A DNA stretch of 64,000 nt. Origin: Tolypeutes matacus. Taxonomy: Eukaryota; Chordata; Mammalia; Cingulata; Chlamyphoridae. The stretch covers positions 7,217,595 through 7,281,594 of the forward strand of contig JAKSZT010054335.1 of assembly GCA_026826555.1 (NCBI GenBank), written 5' to 3'. Of the stretch, positions 28,880-41,300 are shown one piece after another. Both the position numbers and the translations under genes were made by a program. Each line of letters starts with the position of its first letter. Within the stretch, counting starts at the first letter, position 1. The notes beneath the pieces were generated by a model that worked only from the letters and a program-made list of their open reading frames with translations, was not told the origin of the DNA and searched no databases.

Positions 28880-29092
28880 CCCTTTTTTTCTGAATTAACA
28901 GGGTCTGAGGATTGATCCTGGGACCTGGTATGTGGGAAGCTGGCACCCAACCACTGGGCCACATTGGCTCCCCTAAGTTGGTTTTTCATTTGTTTTGCTT
29001 TTAGGAGGCACCAGGAACTGAACCGGGAACCTCCCATGTGGGAAGGAGTTGCTCAACCGCTGGAGCCACACCTGCTCCCCCAGTTGATTTTA
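28880..29092 (-). mobile_element. Two short DASSINE heads, reversed
   Basis: Two modules (28880-28975 and 28985-29092), each with GGACCTGGTATGTGGGAAG- or ACCTCCCATGTGGGAAGG-type box sequence and a GCTCCCC head end. Confidence 0.8.
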
Positions 29093-29380
29093 AGGGAGAT
29101 TATCCTAGATAACCTGGGTGGGCCTGATTCGATCAGTTGCAAGGCCTAAAGAGCAGAGCCGAGGCTTTGCTGAAGAAAAAGAAATTCCACCTGCTCCTGC
29201 CAGAGAGTTCCAACCTGCCCTCCTGACCGCCTGCACCACACAATCAGGTAAGCCAATTCCTTGCAATAAATCTCTTAATATGGACCTTCTACTGCTTCTG
29301 TTTCTGTGGCTGAGCCCTGACTGATACACCACATATACATTTCATCTGGAAATAGTTCAGCAAGTATCTAAGGATTCTTT
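29093..29380. other. Short unique-looking interval, possible LTR 3' part
   Basis: It has a 'ccttgcaataaatctcttaatatgg'-like segment near 29260 followed by 'gctgagccctgactgatacacc', reminiscent of an LTR R-U5 end. This is not enough for a call. Confidence 0.3.
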
Positions 29381-29566
29381 TTTTTTTTTTTTTTTAAAGA
29401 TTTTATTTATTTATTCATTTATCCCCCCCTTGCTGCTTGTGCTCGCTGGGTCAGCTAACCACGCCGTGCGGGCGGGCCTGCCTTCACCAGGAGGCCCCGG
29501 GAACCGAACCCGGGGCCTCCCATATGGTAAACGGGAGCCCTACTGATTGAGCCACAGCCGCTTCCC
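29381..29566 (-). mobile_element. DASSINE, full-length young copy
   Basis: Reversed full-length copy with a long T run and intact body. Exact 14-bp target duplication TCTAAGGATTCTTT (29367-29380 and 29567-29580). Confidence 0.95.
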
Positions 29567-30940
29567 TCTAAGGATTCTTTAAACACAAAATAAAACAACA
29601 CAACCATCGACCTTGCCATTATCTCACCCACACAAAAACTAACAGTAATTCCTTGATATCATCAAATAGATGTTCAGATTTCCAGTTGTCTCATTATTTT
29701 ATATTAAATTTTTTAAAATAAAAAATTGTTTTAGATACTTAGATTACATAAATCTTACACAAATAATATAGGGATTCCCGTATGCCCTTCTCCCCACACC
29801 TCCCACATCCTCCCACATAAACAACATCCTTCATTAGTGTGGCACATTCATTGCAATTGATAAACGCATCCTGGGGCATTGCCTCTGAGCGTGGACCATA
29901 GTTCACACTGTAGTTTACACTCTCTCCCACTCAATTCTTCAGGTTATGGGAAGATATATAATGGCCTATATCTGTCATTGCTATGTCATTCAGGACAATT
30001 CCCAAGTCCCAAAAAATCCCCTGTATTACACCTGTTTTTCCCTCTCCCTAAAAATTATTTTTGAGTTGATTTTCATTTGGCATCTTTAATTAAACCTGGG
30101 AAGGGAATTCTCCGTGGCTCCAGCAGAGGGCCTTTCCATCTCATGCATTCCAAGAGGAACTAAGCTCGTCTAATTCTCTTACAACTTCAGTCACTCAGCT
30201 CAGTCTTGGCACATAGGCTTTCAGTAGATGTGAGATGAGTGAGCGAATGAGAGAATAAGCAAGTGGAGGAAACACTTTCTAAACGCTGATTTCTTGCATC
30301 TGTTGGCTATGCCCTGACAGGCAATGGCCAAGGCTGTTTATCTTTCCTTATAACCAGGCCATGAGGTGAGCATCACCCCCATTTTGTGAATGAGGGGATC
30401 AAGGCTCAGAGATGTTGAAAGTCTTTATTAAGATCACAGACGAGCAAGATGGCTTATTGTCAAATTAATCCAGGTCTGTAATTTTATTGCCATGACACAT
30501 ACAGAAAGTGCATAAGTGGCTGAAGAGGGAGCACCTATCACTACTACCTAGTCATTGAACATCATTGTCACCCAGAAGCCCCATTCATTCCTTTCGAAAC
30601 ACAAGGCCCATCTGTGCCCAAACTCGTAGTGATCATTTCCTTGCTTTTCTTTGGAGTTTTACCGTCTGTATTTAGTTTTGCATGGTTTTGAACTTAACTT
30701 CATATACATGGAATTATGCTATATATACAGTGATTTGCTTTCGGCCATCCATATCAGGCATATATCTGTAGCTCCCTTGTTTCGCTGCTGTCTGGTACAG
30801 ATACATCACTATTTATTCATCCATTTTACCAGGGACGGGCACCTCGTTGCTGCTCAGAACATCGCAGCACCTCTATTCTGGTGTACATAAGACACGCCTC
30901 GGATGTTTACATCCTGGATTGGAATTTCCAGGTCATTTGG
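29567..30940. other. Spacer with old L1 and MIR remnants
   Basis: 29685-29990 is an old L1-like 3' segment. 30290-30440 is MIR-like ('atgaggtgagcatcacccccattttg' in two parts). 30640-30900 is an old L1-like segment. No gene was seen. Confidence 0.45.
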
Positions 30941-31547
30941 TGTAGCAGTTTGATATTATTTATGAATTCCAAGAAAAAGAGATTATGTTTGTAAACTGGT
31001 CTGTTCCTCTGGGTTTGATAAAGGTTTTAAGTTTACTTAATGAAATCAATTTAGGGCTTTGATTTGACCACATCAGTGGGGTGTGACTCAGGGTTGAGTC
31101 CCCACCCTCTTGGTGGGCTGATATAAACTCACTTAAGAAAACACACGGAAGAGAGAACTTCATCAGGTTTGATCCTGGAGCCCTGGGGAGAGATGAGCCA
31201 TTTGCCTGATAGCTGGCAGCGGAGCAGCTGAGCAAGCCTGGAAAGAAACGAGCCCCATGCCGGGCTGATACAGGAAGCCCCGAGAGCCAGCCCTGTGCCA
31301 GCCCACTGCTGAGACTGGAAGAAGCTGGGCCCACGGAGCCTTAACAGGAAGAAGAAAGGAGAGACCAGGCAGAGGTCGCCCGCCATCTTGCTTCAGCACG
31401 TGGCAGCTGACTTTGGTGAGAAAGCAGCCTTGAGTTGGACTCTTTAGGGCCTTGTAACTGTGAGCTTTTACCCCAGATAAATACCCTTTATAAGAGCCAT
31501 CAGACGTCTGGCGCTTTGCATCAGCCCCCCATTGGCTGACTAATACA
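30941..31547 (+). mobile_element. MaLR-like solo LTR (copy E)
   Basis: Complete 607-bp LTR in plus orientation, TGTAGCAGTTTGATATT to GACTAATACA, with exact 5-bp target duplication TTTGG (30936-30940 and 31548-31552). The polyadenylation-like AGATAAATACCC lies near 31475. Confidence 0.93.
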
Positions 31548-31598
31548 TTTGGTATTTGTGTCTTCAACTTTATTAGACAAATTGGATTGTCTGTCTCT

Positions 31599-32056
31599 CA
31601 TTTTTTTTTTTTTAAGACTTTATTTCTTTTTTTTAAGATTTATTTCTCCTCCCGCCCCCCATTGTTTTTGTGCTCACTGTCTGCTCTCTGTGTATATATT
31701 TTTTTATTTTTTCATCATCTTTTTGTTCTTTTTCTGCGTATTCTTCTGTGTCTGCTTGTCTTCTCTTTTAGGCAGCAACAGGAACCAATCCTGGGACCTT
31801 CCGGAGTGGGAGAGAGGCGCTCAATCTCTTGCACCACCTTGGCTCCCTGATTTGCTGCATCTGTCATTGTCTCTCTTCTGTTTCTCTTTTTGTTGCATCA
31901 TTTTGCTGTGCCAGCACTCCTGCGTGGGCCAGCACTCCACAAGGGCCAGCTCGCCTCGCAGGCCAGCTTGCTTTTCACCAGGAGGCCCTGGGAATCAAAC
32001 CCTGGATCTCCTATATGGTAGACAGGAGCCAATCACTTGAGCCACATCCGTTTCCC
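31599..32056 (-). mobile_element. DASSINE, long composite form
   Basis: Reversed, about 455 bp, with two head modules and spacer repeats of TGCGTGGGCCAGC type, the same organisation as 11305-11707. TCTCATT flanks both ends as a short target duplication. Confidence 0.85.
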
Positions 32057-35000
32057 TCTCATTGATTTTTAGGAGTTCTTATATAATATAGAAACCAGTT
32101 TTTTAAATCAGTTATATGTGTTGTACATCCCTTCTTCCATTCTGTGGCATGTCTTTTCACTCTTATGTTATTTTTGAGGAACAGAGATCCTTAATTTTAA
32201 TGTAATCAAATGTATCAATTTTCCTCTTATGGTTAATTTTCTCCAATGTTCTCTTCTAAAACATTTCTTTCACAAATGGGTCTTTAACGTACCTGGAATT
32301 GATTTCTGCAAATAGTGTGAGGAAGGAGTCCAATTTCATTTTTTCCATTATGGAAATCCAGTTGTCCTCCATCTTCACCGCACTGCTCAGACCCGTCATA
32401 AATCAGGCGTCTCCATATGAATGGGTACACGGGACTGCAGAACTCTCAGCCTAACTACCGCACAGTACTGCCTTTCTACGTGGAAGGACTTGTTGTCATG
32501 GGAGGGCCTGGGGCTTTGAATAACCAGGCCAGGATCTCGGCTCCCGCTCCCATCTCTGCAGACTTATTAGTGGGTGATGTTGGCGAGTTCTTTTACCTCT
32601 GGGCCACACCTTTCTTGCTTGGTTACACCTGTGATCCCTGAGCACGTTTATCTTCACCACGCAGCGCAAGTGCAATCGCCCGTTCTGGCTGGAGCCTTGG
32701 TGCTTGAGGCCGCAGTTGTATCAGTTTTCTATTGCTCGTATCAAATTGCCACGAACGTACCAGCTTAGAGCGACGTCCATTGAACGGGTCACAGCTCTGT
32801 GGCCAGAAGTCCAGCGGGCTCAGCTGGGTGCTCTGCCGAGGGCCTCGCCTCGCAGGCCTGGGCGCTCTTATCTGGAGGCTCTGGGGGACTCCACTTCCGG
32901 TGTCATCCAGGTGGGTGGGACCGAGGTCCCCATCTTCTCAGCTACACGACCACCCCCGCCCCCCAGCCAGCAGCGGGACGCTGCGTCGTTTCAGGCCCGA
33001 TGCCCAGTTTCCTCCTCTGGAGAACGCTCTGCCTTCAGAGGGCTCCTGCAGTGAGACCAGGCCCACCGGGACCCTTTTTTAGGTGAGCTGACTAGTAAGC
33101 TTAATTCCATCTGCGAATCCCTTTTGCTGCATGACAACTAATCGTGGAAGCAACACCAAGAGGTGATGGGCGGGGACCACCTTGAGCCTGTCTGCCACAG
33201 CCGGACTAGCTACTCCTTGACCTGCAGATTTCAAGATGACCCTCTAAGAACTCAGCTGTGCCGCAAAGCCCAGTGCTTCACCAGTGCACTCCAAGTCCCC
33301 GTGCGCTAGAAACACTGACAAGGACTGAATTTGTGGAGCCTTGATCCTCCTCTCAGCACAGATGTCCTTCACTTCTTGCAGACTTGGGGATTTGGGTGCT
33401 ATATTTATTTCTCTCTATGATGTCCTGCCCACCCCTCAATCAGTTATGGAAACATCATTCTACAAATATATTGAGTGTCTACCACGTGCATAGCACTTAC
33501 CCAAGCCCACGACCATACTGGCAACCTGCTATGGTGTGAGGCACATAGGTGTTTCTTAGATGTCTGTTGAATAAATGAATGAATGAATGAATGAGTGACA
33601 GGCTTTACCCTTAAGTAGCCTATGGTCGATTTTAGAAACAAGCCATATGGGTACACAAAGATAAATAATGAGAATTCACGTCCTGGAGAACGATCAGTGT
33701 GTGTGTGAAGATGGACAGTCTGAGCTGACCTTGAGGAGCGTGTGTTCTTTGGAGGCTGGGGGGTGCCCGCAGTCTAGGTAGGAGGCCCTGTGAGCCGAGG
33801 TGCGTCCGGGGTACGGAGCAGGCCATGGCCACAACAGAGCCTTTACAAAAGAGTAAAGGAACGTGGATTCAACGACCGCCAAGGTGTATCAAAGTGAAAG
33901 CACTCACAATGAAGGTGAAATTAATGATCTTCCTAATTTATTAAGAAAGGCATTTTCTGAATTGTTAAAGTCCCTCTCATAAATAATACCTTGGGTCCTT
34001 AAGAGAAAGCGTTATGAAATGCAAGTTAACAAACATGCTGTTTAAAATGAGTCCTTTATGCCACAGACGAAAGCGTCACAAACAGCGACGTGAACGTCAA
34101 GGCTTAGCTGTGGTCAGTGGACGGCTGGACTCTTCCCGTCCCACCTGGGATGGCCGCAATATTCCTGCAGCTCTTTTTGCTTCCTCAGGCGAGACCCGTG
34201 GCCGCTATGCAGAGAAGCCCACAGTCTGGGAGCATCGCTGGTAAGGCTGTCTTATGACGGCATCAAGTGTGCCTCCAGGAACGGGAGCAGAGCCAGCAGG
34301 GGAAAGGCAGCCCTGCGCATGGCGGAGGAAGCACCATCTGGAATGCTAGGACCAAGCATGCTTCATCGGCGCCATGTGGTGGGGAGATGAGGCTAATGGC
34401 ACTCACACAGGTTGCAAGCTCATGACCAGAGCCCTGGGAGGGGACTCCACCTGCAGAATGTCCTGTGGTTTTCTAGGAGACTTTCTGTCTCTCTGTGCAT
34501 CAGGGCCTACCTGCATGGCAGAAGCCTGGCAGTGGCCACTGCCCTTGGGATAAAGAAGTCTTTCACCCCAGGTACTATACTTTATGAAAATCAGTGTTTA
34601 TGGGACTGCTCAAGGAAGGTTTTAGGGACCAAAGGGAGAAAGGAATACAATGAGACGTCTGACTGGGCCAAATGGTCTTGATGATGTCCACCAGCTCCCA
34701 AAGTTGAGGGAGGAATGCTGAGGGAGGAAAATGGAAACTGAGCTCTGAGGTTAATTCTCGATCATCGAACTGCCATGTCCTCTACTTACCTATGTCTGAG
34801 AGGCTTGGAGTAAAGCGCCTGAGCTTGACAGCTCCTCTCTCCTGTTCCCCAGTAGATCAGCAAAAGGGTGGCAGGGCCCCTGAAGGACAATGTGTGCAGA
34901 AGGTCTGGGGGTCTCCTCAGGATGTGCGCTGGCAGAGATCAACACCTAAGAGGCACATGCCCCAGGGATGAGCTTTGTTTCCTGACGGCGGCCGTTTTTC

Positions 35001-35067
35001 TGGCAGTGCCTGCTGCCACCCACCCCGGTTCGAGTGCCCCAGGGCTCCAGAAGCTGCATCGCAAGGC
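32057..35067. other. Region just past the ENTPD3 stop: spacer and probable 3' UTR
   Basis: 32060-32400 looks like old L1. 33440-33600 is L2-like and includes a (GAAT)n tract near 33568-33596. The stretch nearest 35067 must include the ENTPD3 3' UTR, but I could not fix its polyadenylation site. Minus-strand AATAAA candidates occur near 33405 and 33935. No other gene was recognised. Confidence 0.4.
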
Positions 35068-35071
35068 TCAC

Positions 35072-35305
35072 TCAGAGTCCACTGCATGGTCGAAGGCATG
35101 CTGGGAGCCCCCGAGGTCTCCTGGAAACCGCACACAGGTACACAAGAAACGCCAGACACAGCGAGGCCACCCCCGCGAAGAAGGAGAGGAGGCCCACGAA
35201 GGCAGGGGGCTGCATGGGCAGGCGGGTCAGGGGGCTTTCAGCTGGGATCTGGTTGGTCAGGCTGAGCATGTAGCCAAGAGACCAGGCAATGCTGCTGGTC
35301 CCCAC
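35072..35305 (-). CDS. ENTPD3: ENTPD3 exon 11 (last), with C-terminal frameshift
   Basis: Residues 451-527: [20 protein letters not shown], then the second transmembrane segment ([21 protein letters not shown]), then SRR and a non-homologous tail [14 protein letters not shown]. Between AGGAGA and TCCCAG there are 10 bases where human has 9. The expected tail ([10 protein letters not shown], stop) is still encoded in the next frame at 35068-35100. The five-C run at 35108-35112 is the likely site of the extra base. It may be a true lineage change or a homopolymer sequencing error. Confidence 0.93.
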   Translation of the reverse strand: MGTSSIAWSLGYMLSLTNQIPAESPLTRLPMQPPAFVGLLSFFAGVASLCLAFLVYLCAVSRRPRGLPACLRPCSGL

Positions 35306-38300
35306 CTGTGGAGCAGAGGAGACGGCTCAGGGCAGGGCTCGGGGCCAGGACCGCTCACCTGGGCACACCGCTGGCACCTCACGGGACGCCCACAGGACAC
35401 CAAGTTCAGACACGGCAGAGCCTGGGCTGGCAGCAGGCCACGGGGCCACAGAGCCTCACGAGCCCACCTGCACAAGAACTAACCCCGCAAGCTTGCCGCA
35501 GCCAGGTGTGAAGGCAGCCGGGCAACAGCGCAGGCTTTTCTGTGGTCCAAGAGCACAACGCACAGCTTCTTCATGGCTAAGAAAGAGGGCGGTGAGCGGT
35601 TTACTGAACCCAGGAACAGGGGGTTGGTCTAAGTGGGAGGACGACTTTGCCAATTTCTTCTGGCAGCTTTTAGGCTGTTTCTTTAGCTGCATAAATGTTT
35701 TAAATTTGTGGTCTCCTTCGTGAATTGGACTCTTCATCATTGTGCTGTAACCCTCTCTATCTCAACAGATGCTCTTTGTCTTAGACTATTTTGTTAGCTA
35801 TTGAACAGCTACACCAGGCTTTCGCAGGGGTAGTGTTTGCCTGCTAGGTTAAAAAATTTTTTTTTAAACTTGAAACTTTCCCATGTTCTTATGCTTCAAG
35901 TATAAGAATTTCTCTTATAAACAGCTTCCAGCTGAATTTTTCAAAATCCAATCTGACATCTGTCTTTTAAATGGTGAGTTTAGCCCATTTATGGTTATTG
36001 TGATTATTGTTAGATTTGGTTTTCTTTCTACCATCGTACTTTTAAAATTCAACTAATGCCATTTTTCCTTTTTGTCCTTTATTGCCTTGAAAATGATAGC
36101 TGTATCTTCTCCTTTACTAGATGAGAACTTTAGGCCACTCTCAGGTCCCTGTATCTTATTATCACCCACCTATCTCACCCCACCCTGTTGGACATTATCT
36201 GTAGTTGAATTCTGGGTTGCTATGGATGAAATTTTCTTTTTTTGGTGTTACTTTTATTTTTTGATTTAAAATTTAGGTTACAAAATCTATTCTTACTTTC
36301 TATATTTTACAATATGTCTTAGATTTATTTCTCTTCTTTTTTGATTACTTCCTCCAAAATATTTTCAATGTAAGGCTTTTATGGCAAATATTCTAAAGTC
36401 ATTTTATGCTCTCACATTTGAATTCCAATTTGCCTAGATAAAAATGCCTTATGATTAAAGGAAAGGAACTTTAAACCTAAAATTTTATATCCATCCAAAC
36501 TGGTATTCAATGGAGAGCCATTCTCCCTTTGTATAATGTACTTTACTGGTTATTGGTTTCATTAGAAGCAAAACTTAGAGGGTACATTGTCACCAAGTCT
36601 CCTTACATGTCTCCAGACATTCTTGTTTTTTGTAGATTACTCAATTTCATTCATGTAAAAGCAGGCAATTACAGGCCTAATGCAGGGTATGGATTGGTTT
36701 AATCTCATTATCACCGAAGGTTACAGGCCTAATGCAGGGTATTGATTGGTTTAATCTCATTATTGCTGAAGCTGGTATTGAAGATGACTCCAGACATCCT
36801 TTCAGGCTTCACGTTAGATATTCCTGAGATGAGAGAGCCCTCCCGGAACCTGGAGACAGCGCTGGCCGAACGGACTCGCAAGGCTGAGTCCTGTCTGAGA
36901 ACAGGCCCAGCGGCCGCTCTCCCCGTCACCTGGTGACGGCTGTGAGTCCAGCCTCAGTCTGTTCCGGGCACTGGACAGTCTGCCCTGTGTATATATAACC
37001 CTGAGCAAAGATCCTCACCCATCCCGAGTCTTCTTTAGTAAATGAAGTTACTAAACTGCTCACTCAGAGAGGAAATTCTTACTTTCTAAAGCTTGTATCT
37101 TTTTTTTTTTTTTTTTAAAGCTTGTATCTTATTCTGACATCTATGTAAAATGGAGAGCAATTAATTACTATCATCTTAAAAAAACTATGAAGTTATATTT
37201 GAAGCTTCTTTTCAGGTCTCAGGTTGTCCACTTATTTGTTCACTCAACAAACTTTACTAAGCACCTACTATGCTCTAGCCTGTGCCAGGAATACAGAAAT
37301 ACTAAGACAAGCCCCTGCCCTGGAGAAGCTCACAGGCCCCCAGCTCTTGGCTTCTCACCTTTCCTCACCTGCAAGGGTCTCTGGTGAGCCCCTCCTCTAA
37401 ATTTTCTCTTCTCTCTTCTCCTGGGAGCTCGCAAGTGCTCAAAATCCGACCAGTTTCCACCCAGGAAGTTCAAATCACCAACACCCCTTTATCCTCTACA
37501 TCCCTTCCACACACACACACCAAACTTGATTTTGAGAGGAAGAGGAGAAAACGATTTGTGCTCTGACTTACTTCTTTCTCAAAATGTATTTGGGGCCAGG
37601 TCTCCTCTGTGAATTTGTATCCACCTACGAGCAAGTGGTAAACGTAGTGGGCCGAGAAGCAGTAGGAGCGGGCGTACTCCTCGTCAAACCTGGGGAGCAG
37701 CAGCGGGAGCTGAAAGGCAGGGTCAGGGCAGGAAGCCGGGCTTAGAAGGCGCGTCTCAGAACGCCGTTTAAAAAAGCCGTGCCGTCCAGAACGTAATACA
37801 AATGACGACAGAATTATGTAGTGTAGTAATTAAAATATCACTATGCGATATCACATAATAATAGTCCCTAAGATTTATCCAGTGATCATTATGAGCCAAA
37901 CCCTGTTCAAACCATTGTACATGTGGCCAGAAAACGTTAATCCACACCATGGGTATGAGCCTTTTACCCCCATCTAAGAGGTGTGGTGGAAAAGCAGAGC
38001 GGCATAAAGCTCAAATTCAGCATGCACGTGCACACACGCGCGCACACACACACGGTGTACCCCGCTACACTGTTTCGTACTGACATGGATCCTTTCTCTT
38101 GCAATACTGACCTGACTCCAATCCTGTGAGCAGAAATTCCAGGTGCTTGAGTTAAATGTGCCCAAGGAGAAGCTACCTGAAAGATTTAAAGCGCTGGCTG
38201 TGTAGTAGAATCCTGCAAAAGCCTGGAAGTGAGCAGGACAGAGGAAATTAATTCTCAGCCTGGGATATAATATGGAGGTGGGGGATAGGAAAATGGGAAA

Positions 38301-41300
38301 CAGGTCAGGAGAGAAACAGAAAGGTGAGCAATAAATATTCAACGAGGAAAAAGCTTTTTCGGTGGGTTTTGCTCTTACCACAAACGGCCCTTTAACCTTG
38401 GGCTGATAAACCCCGTCAAAGGAGCAGTCTTCTCGGTCATGGCAAGCTTTGAAGTCAAACAGGGCGGCCACCCTTTCCCTGCACTGCAGCGGGTCCCCGG
38501 TGCCTTCGAAATTGATGACGTCATCAGGGCGGTAACCTGCTGGGCGCAGGTCCGATGTGCACAGGCTGTCAAATATGCGGCCCACGGGGAAGGTGGTGCT
38601 ATAATTCCGAGGGTAACAAGGGTTGGTGAGGTTGGTTTTGGTGGGAGAACTCTGTAGGTATGAAAGGGTGGCAGGGAAAAACAGCCATGTTATTTTGTGG
38701 AGCACCAAGTGTTTCCTTTGCAAATGCTCGCTGTTGCTTCCCTCGATCGTCGAGAGAAACACCTGTACGTGTGCACCTGAGGGCACTTGCCTAGATGATT
38801 CAAGCGGAGGCGGGGCGGGGCTGACAGTTACTGGGCATTTGCCAGGCACGATGCTAGAGGAACAACCAGTTATAAATAGGAAAAACCCACACTGTCCTTG
38901 ATAGTTAGAGAAACTATTAAAAAGACACACGTGCGACCAATGATGAAAGCTGCAAATTTTATTGAAGGATACAAACCAAAAGAACGGAAGGAAAGGCATT
39001 TTAGAATTCTGGATAGAAACACTTAGTATCAGCTACAAGCTACTTTTTAACCAAATTAATATATGAATTAATGCAATTGCAATCAGTCTCAATGAAATTT
39101 TTTTCTTTTTGTTACTATTCAAAATGATTTTGAAGTTCAAAATAAATGTCAGAGTGGAAAAAGAAACAAGTACAACTAGAACAGTATGTTATCAGCCCAA
39201 GACGAATGAATGACTAGAACAGACCAGAAGATCCAGAAACAGATCATCATCCAAGTACTCATTACTGGAATGTCTAGAATCTCTGAAGTTATGAGATAAA
39301 TAGGGAATCAGAAGGCATCACAATTCCACATGCTGATGGGAATCTGAATGGTTTTAATATTGTTGGAAAATTACCTGGCCATATACATTTAAATTTAAAG
39401 AGACACCTTTCTTTTGATCCTCTCCTACAGAAGTAAGATCACTGGTACATAAGCTTATATGTACAAGAAGGTTTATTGTTGTTAGAGCAACAAAGCAGGA
39501 CATAGCCTGGTAAGCACCAGGAAGGGATGTTGACAAACTATGGGATAATAAACAGTAAAGAAGATACATTACAGGGAGTTGAGCACCTGCCTCCCATGTA
39601 TGAGGTCCTGGGTTCAATCCTCAGTACCTCCTAAAAAAAAAAGAAGATACATTATAGATTGACCTGGAAAGCACAAAGCAACACAGTGAGCTGTGATCAG
39701 TGGTGACATTTGGAGAATGGGATTGGAAGGATGTTCTTTGATTTTTACTTTAACCTGCTTTCCATGATCTGAAATATTTACAACAATGCACTTTCTTTTA
39801 TCATAAAAATAAGCAATCTAGCATTTTTTAAAAGATGATGGTGCTTGGATTATTAGGGATCAATAGCAATCATAATTTCAAAAGATAGTTAACACAGGAA
39901 ATTGCTCATTATATATTGTTAAGGTAGGGGGAAAAGCTGGATACAAAACTATAATATACCATATGAGGCCAGATTTGTAAACACACATATTTATACATGA
40001 AAAAAAAATGGGGGGAAGTGGATGTGGCTCAAGTGATTGAGCTGCCACCTACTACATGGGAGGTCTTGAGTTTGGTTCCCAGTGCCTTCTGGAGAAGACG
40101 AGCAAGACGGAAAGCTGGCATGATGGGCAGGCGTGGCGAGCTGATGCAACAAGATGACGCAATGAGGAGACACAAAGAGGAAACACAATGAGAGACACAA
40201 CAAAGCAGGAGCTGAGGTAGCTCAAGTGATTGAGCGCCTCCCTCCCACATGGGAGGTTCCGGGTTTGGCTCTCAGTGCCTCCTAAAGAGAAGACAAGCAG
40301 ACAGAGAGAGCACACAGCGAATGGACACAGAGAGCAGACAGTGAGTGCAAAAATGAGGGGGGAGTAAATAAATAAAAACAAATTAAAAAAAAAAAAGAAA
40401 AAAAATGGGAAGTGCAACAATATAATAGTGGTTAATTCTAGATATGTTTTGGTTTTATTCTTTATATACTTCTCTGCATGTGTTTTCTAAATTTTTTCTT
40501 CACCGAGTATGTGTTACTTTAAGACCAGAAGAAAACTCTTACTTGGAAAGTGAAGGAAAGGAAGTGAACACGTCTCTAACATCTAATGTGCTGTTGGGAT
40601 GAGGCTCGAATCCTAGGGACTGGAGGCTCATTAGCGAGAGAAGAACTTGTGAAACATACATGCAGGGATCATTCTCGCTACACCAGGCAGCCTCTTATCC
40701 ACACATGAGGACGGCAAACCGGACTGCTGGCGTTCCCTTTACTCGGCCGGAGCTTCTGAAGCACTACTTCAGGTGAGCTGTCCAAGCCAGGGCTTGGCAA
40801 CACAGCATTTGGCACCTGAAAAGACTGGTCAGCTGGGTCTGGACAGGCACCTGGGGTGAGCTTCTCACACCCGGGTCCCTGCCCTCCCCTGGGTTGGAAG
40901 TCTAGGGCCTCTGGGACAGAGCCACCCTCTTGGGCACCTGGAGGTTATCAGACAAACGGGAGAGACCACCCCCCGTCCCCTGCCCAGGAGCTGAACGTCC
41001 ACGTGAGGGGCTGGGGACTCCCTCCTCTGCCCCTCTCCTGGGTTCACACCTCGACCTGCATTCCCAAATCTCAGCGAGACCTCAGGAAGGTGAAGAGGTT
41101 ACTTCTCTCCTGTTGATGGTTTTGGACACATATGTTACATAGTCATCCTTTAATAAACACTGTAGGGGGTGTGTGTGTGTGTATAGTCGTTTGTATTAGT
41201 CAGCCAAAGGGGTGCTGATGCAAAGTACCAGAAATCTCTTGGCATTTATAAAGGGTATTTATTTGGGGTAGAAGCTTACAGTTACCAGACCGTAAAGAGT

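Larger units (their letters stand above)
38652..41191. other. ENTPD3 intron 7, right-flank portion, mostly unique and SINE
   Basis: 38030-38055 and 41168-41182 are short CA/GT tracts. 38930-39570 is AT-rich, probably old repeat, without a clear assignment. Two SINEs are listed separately. No exon was seen. Confidence 0.4.
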
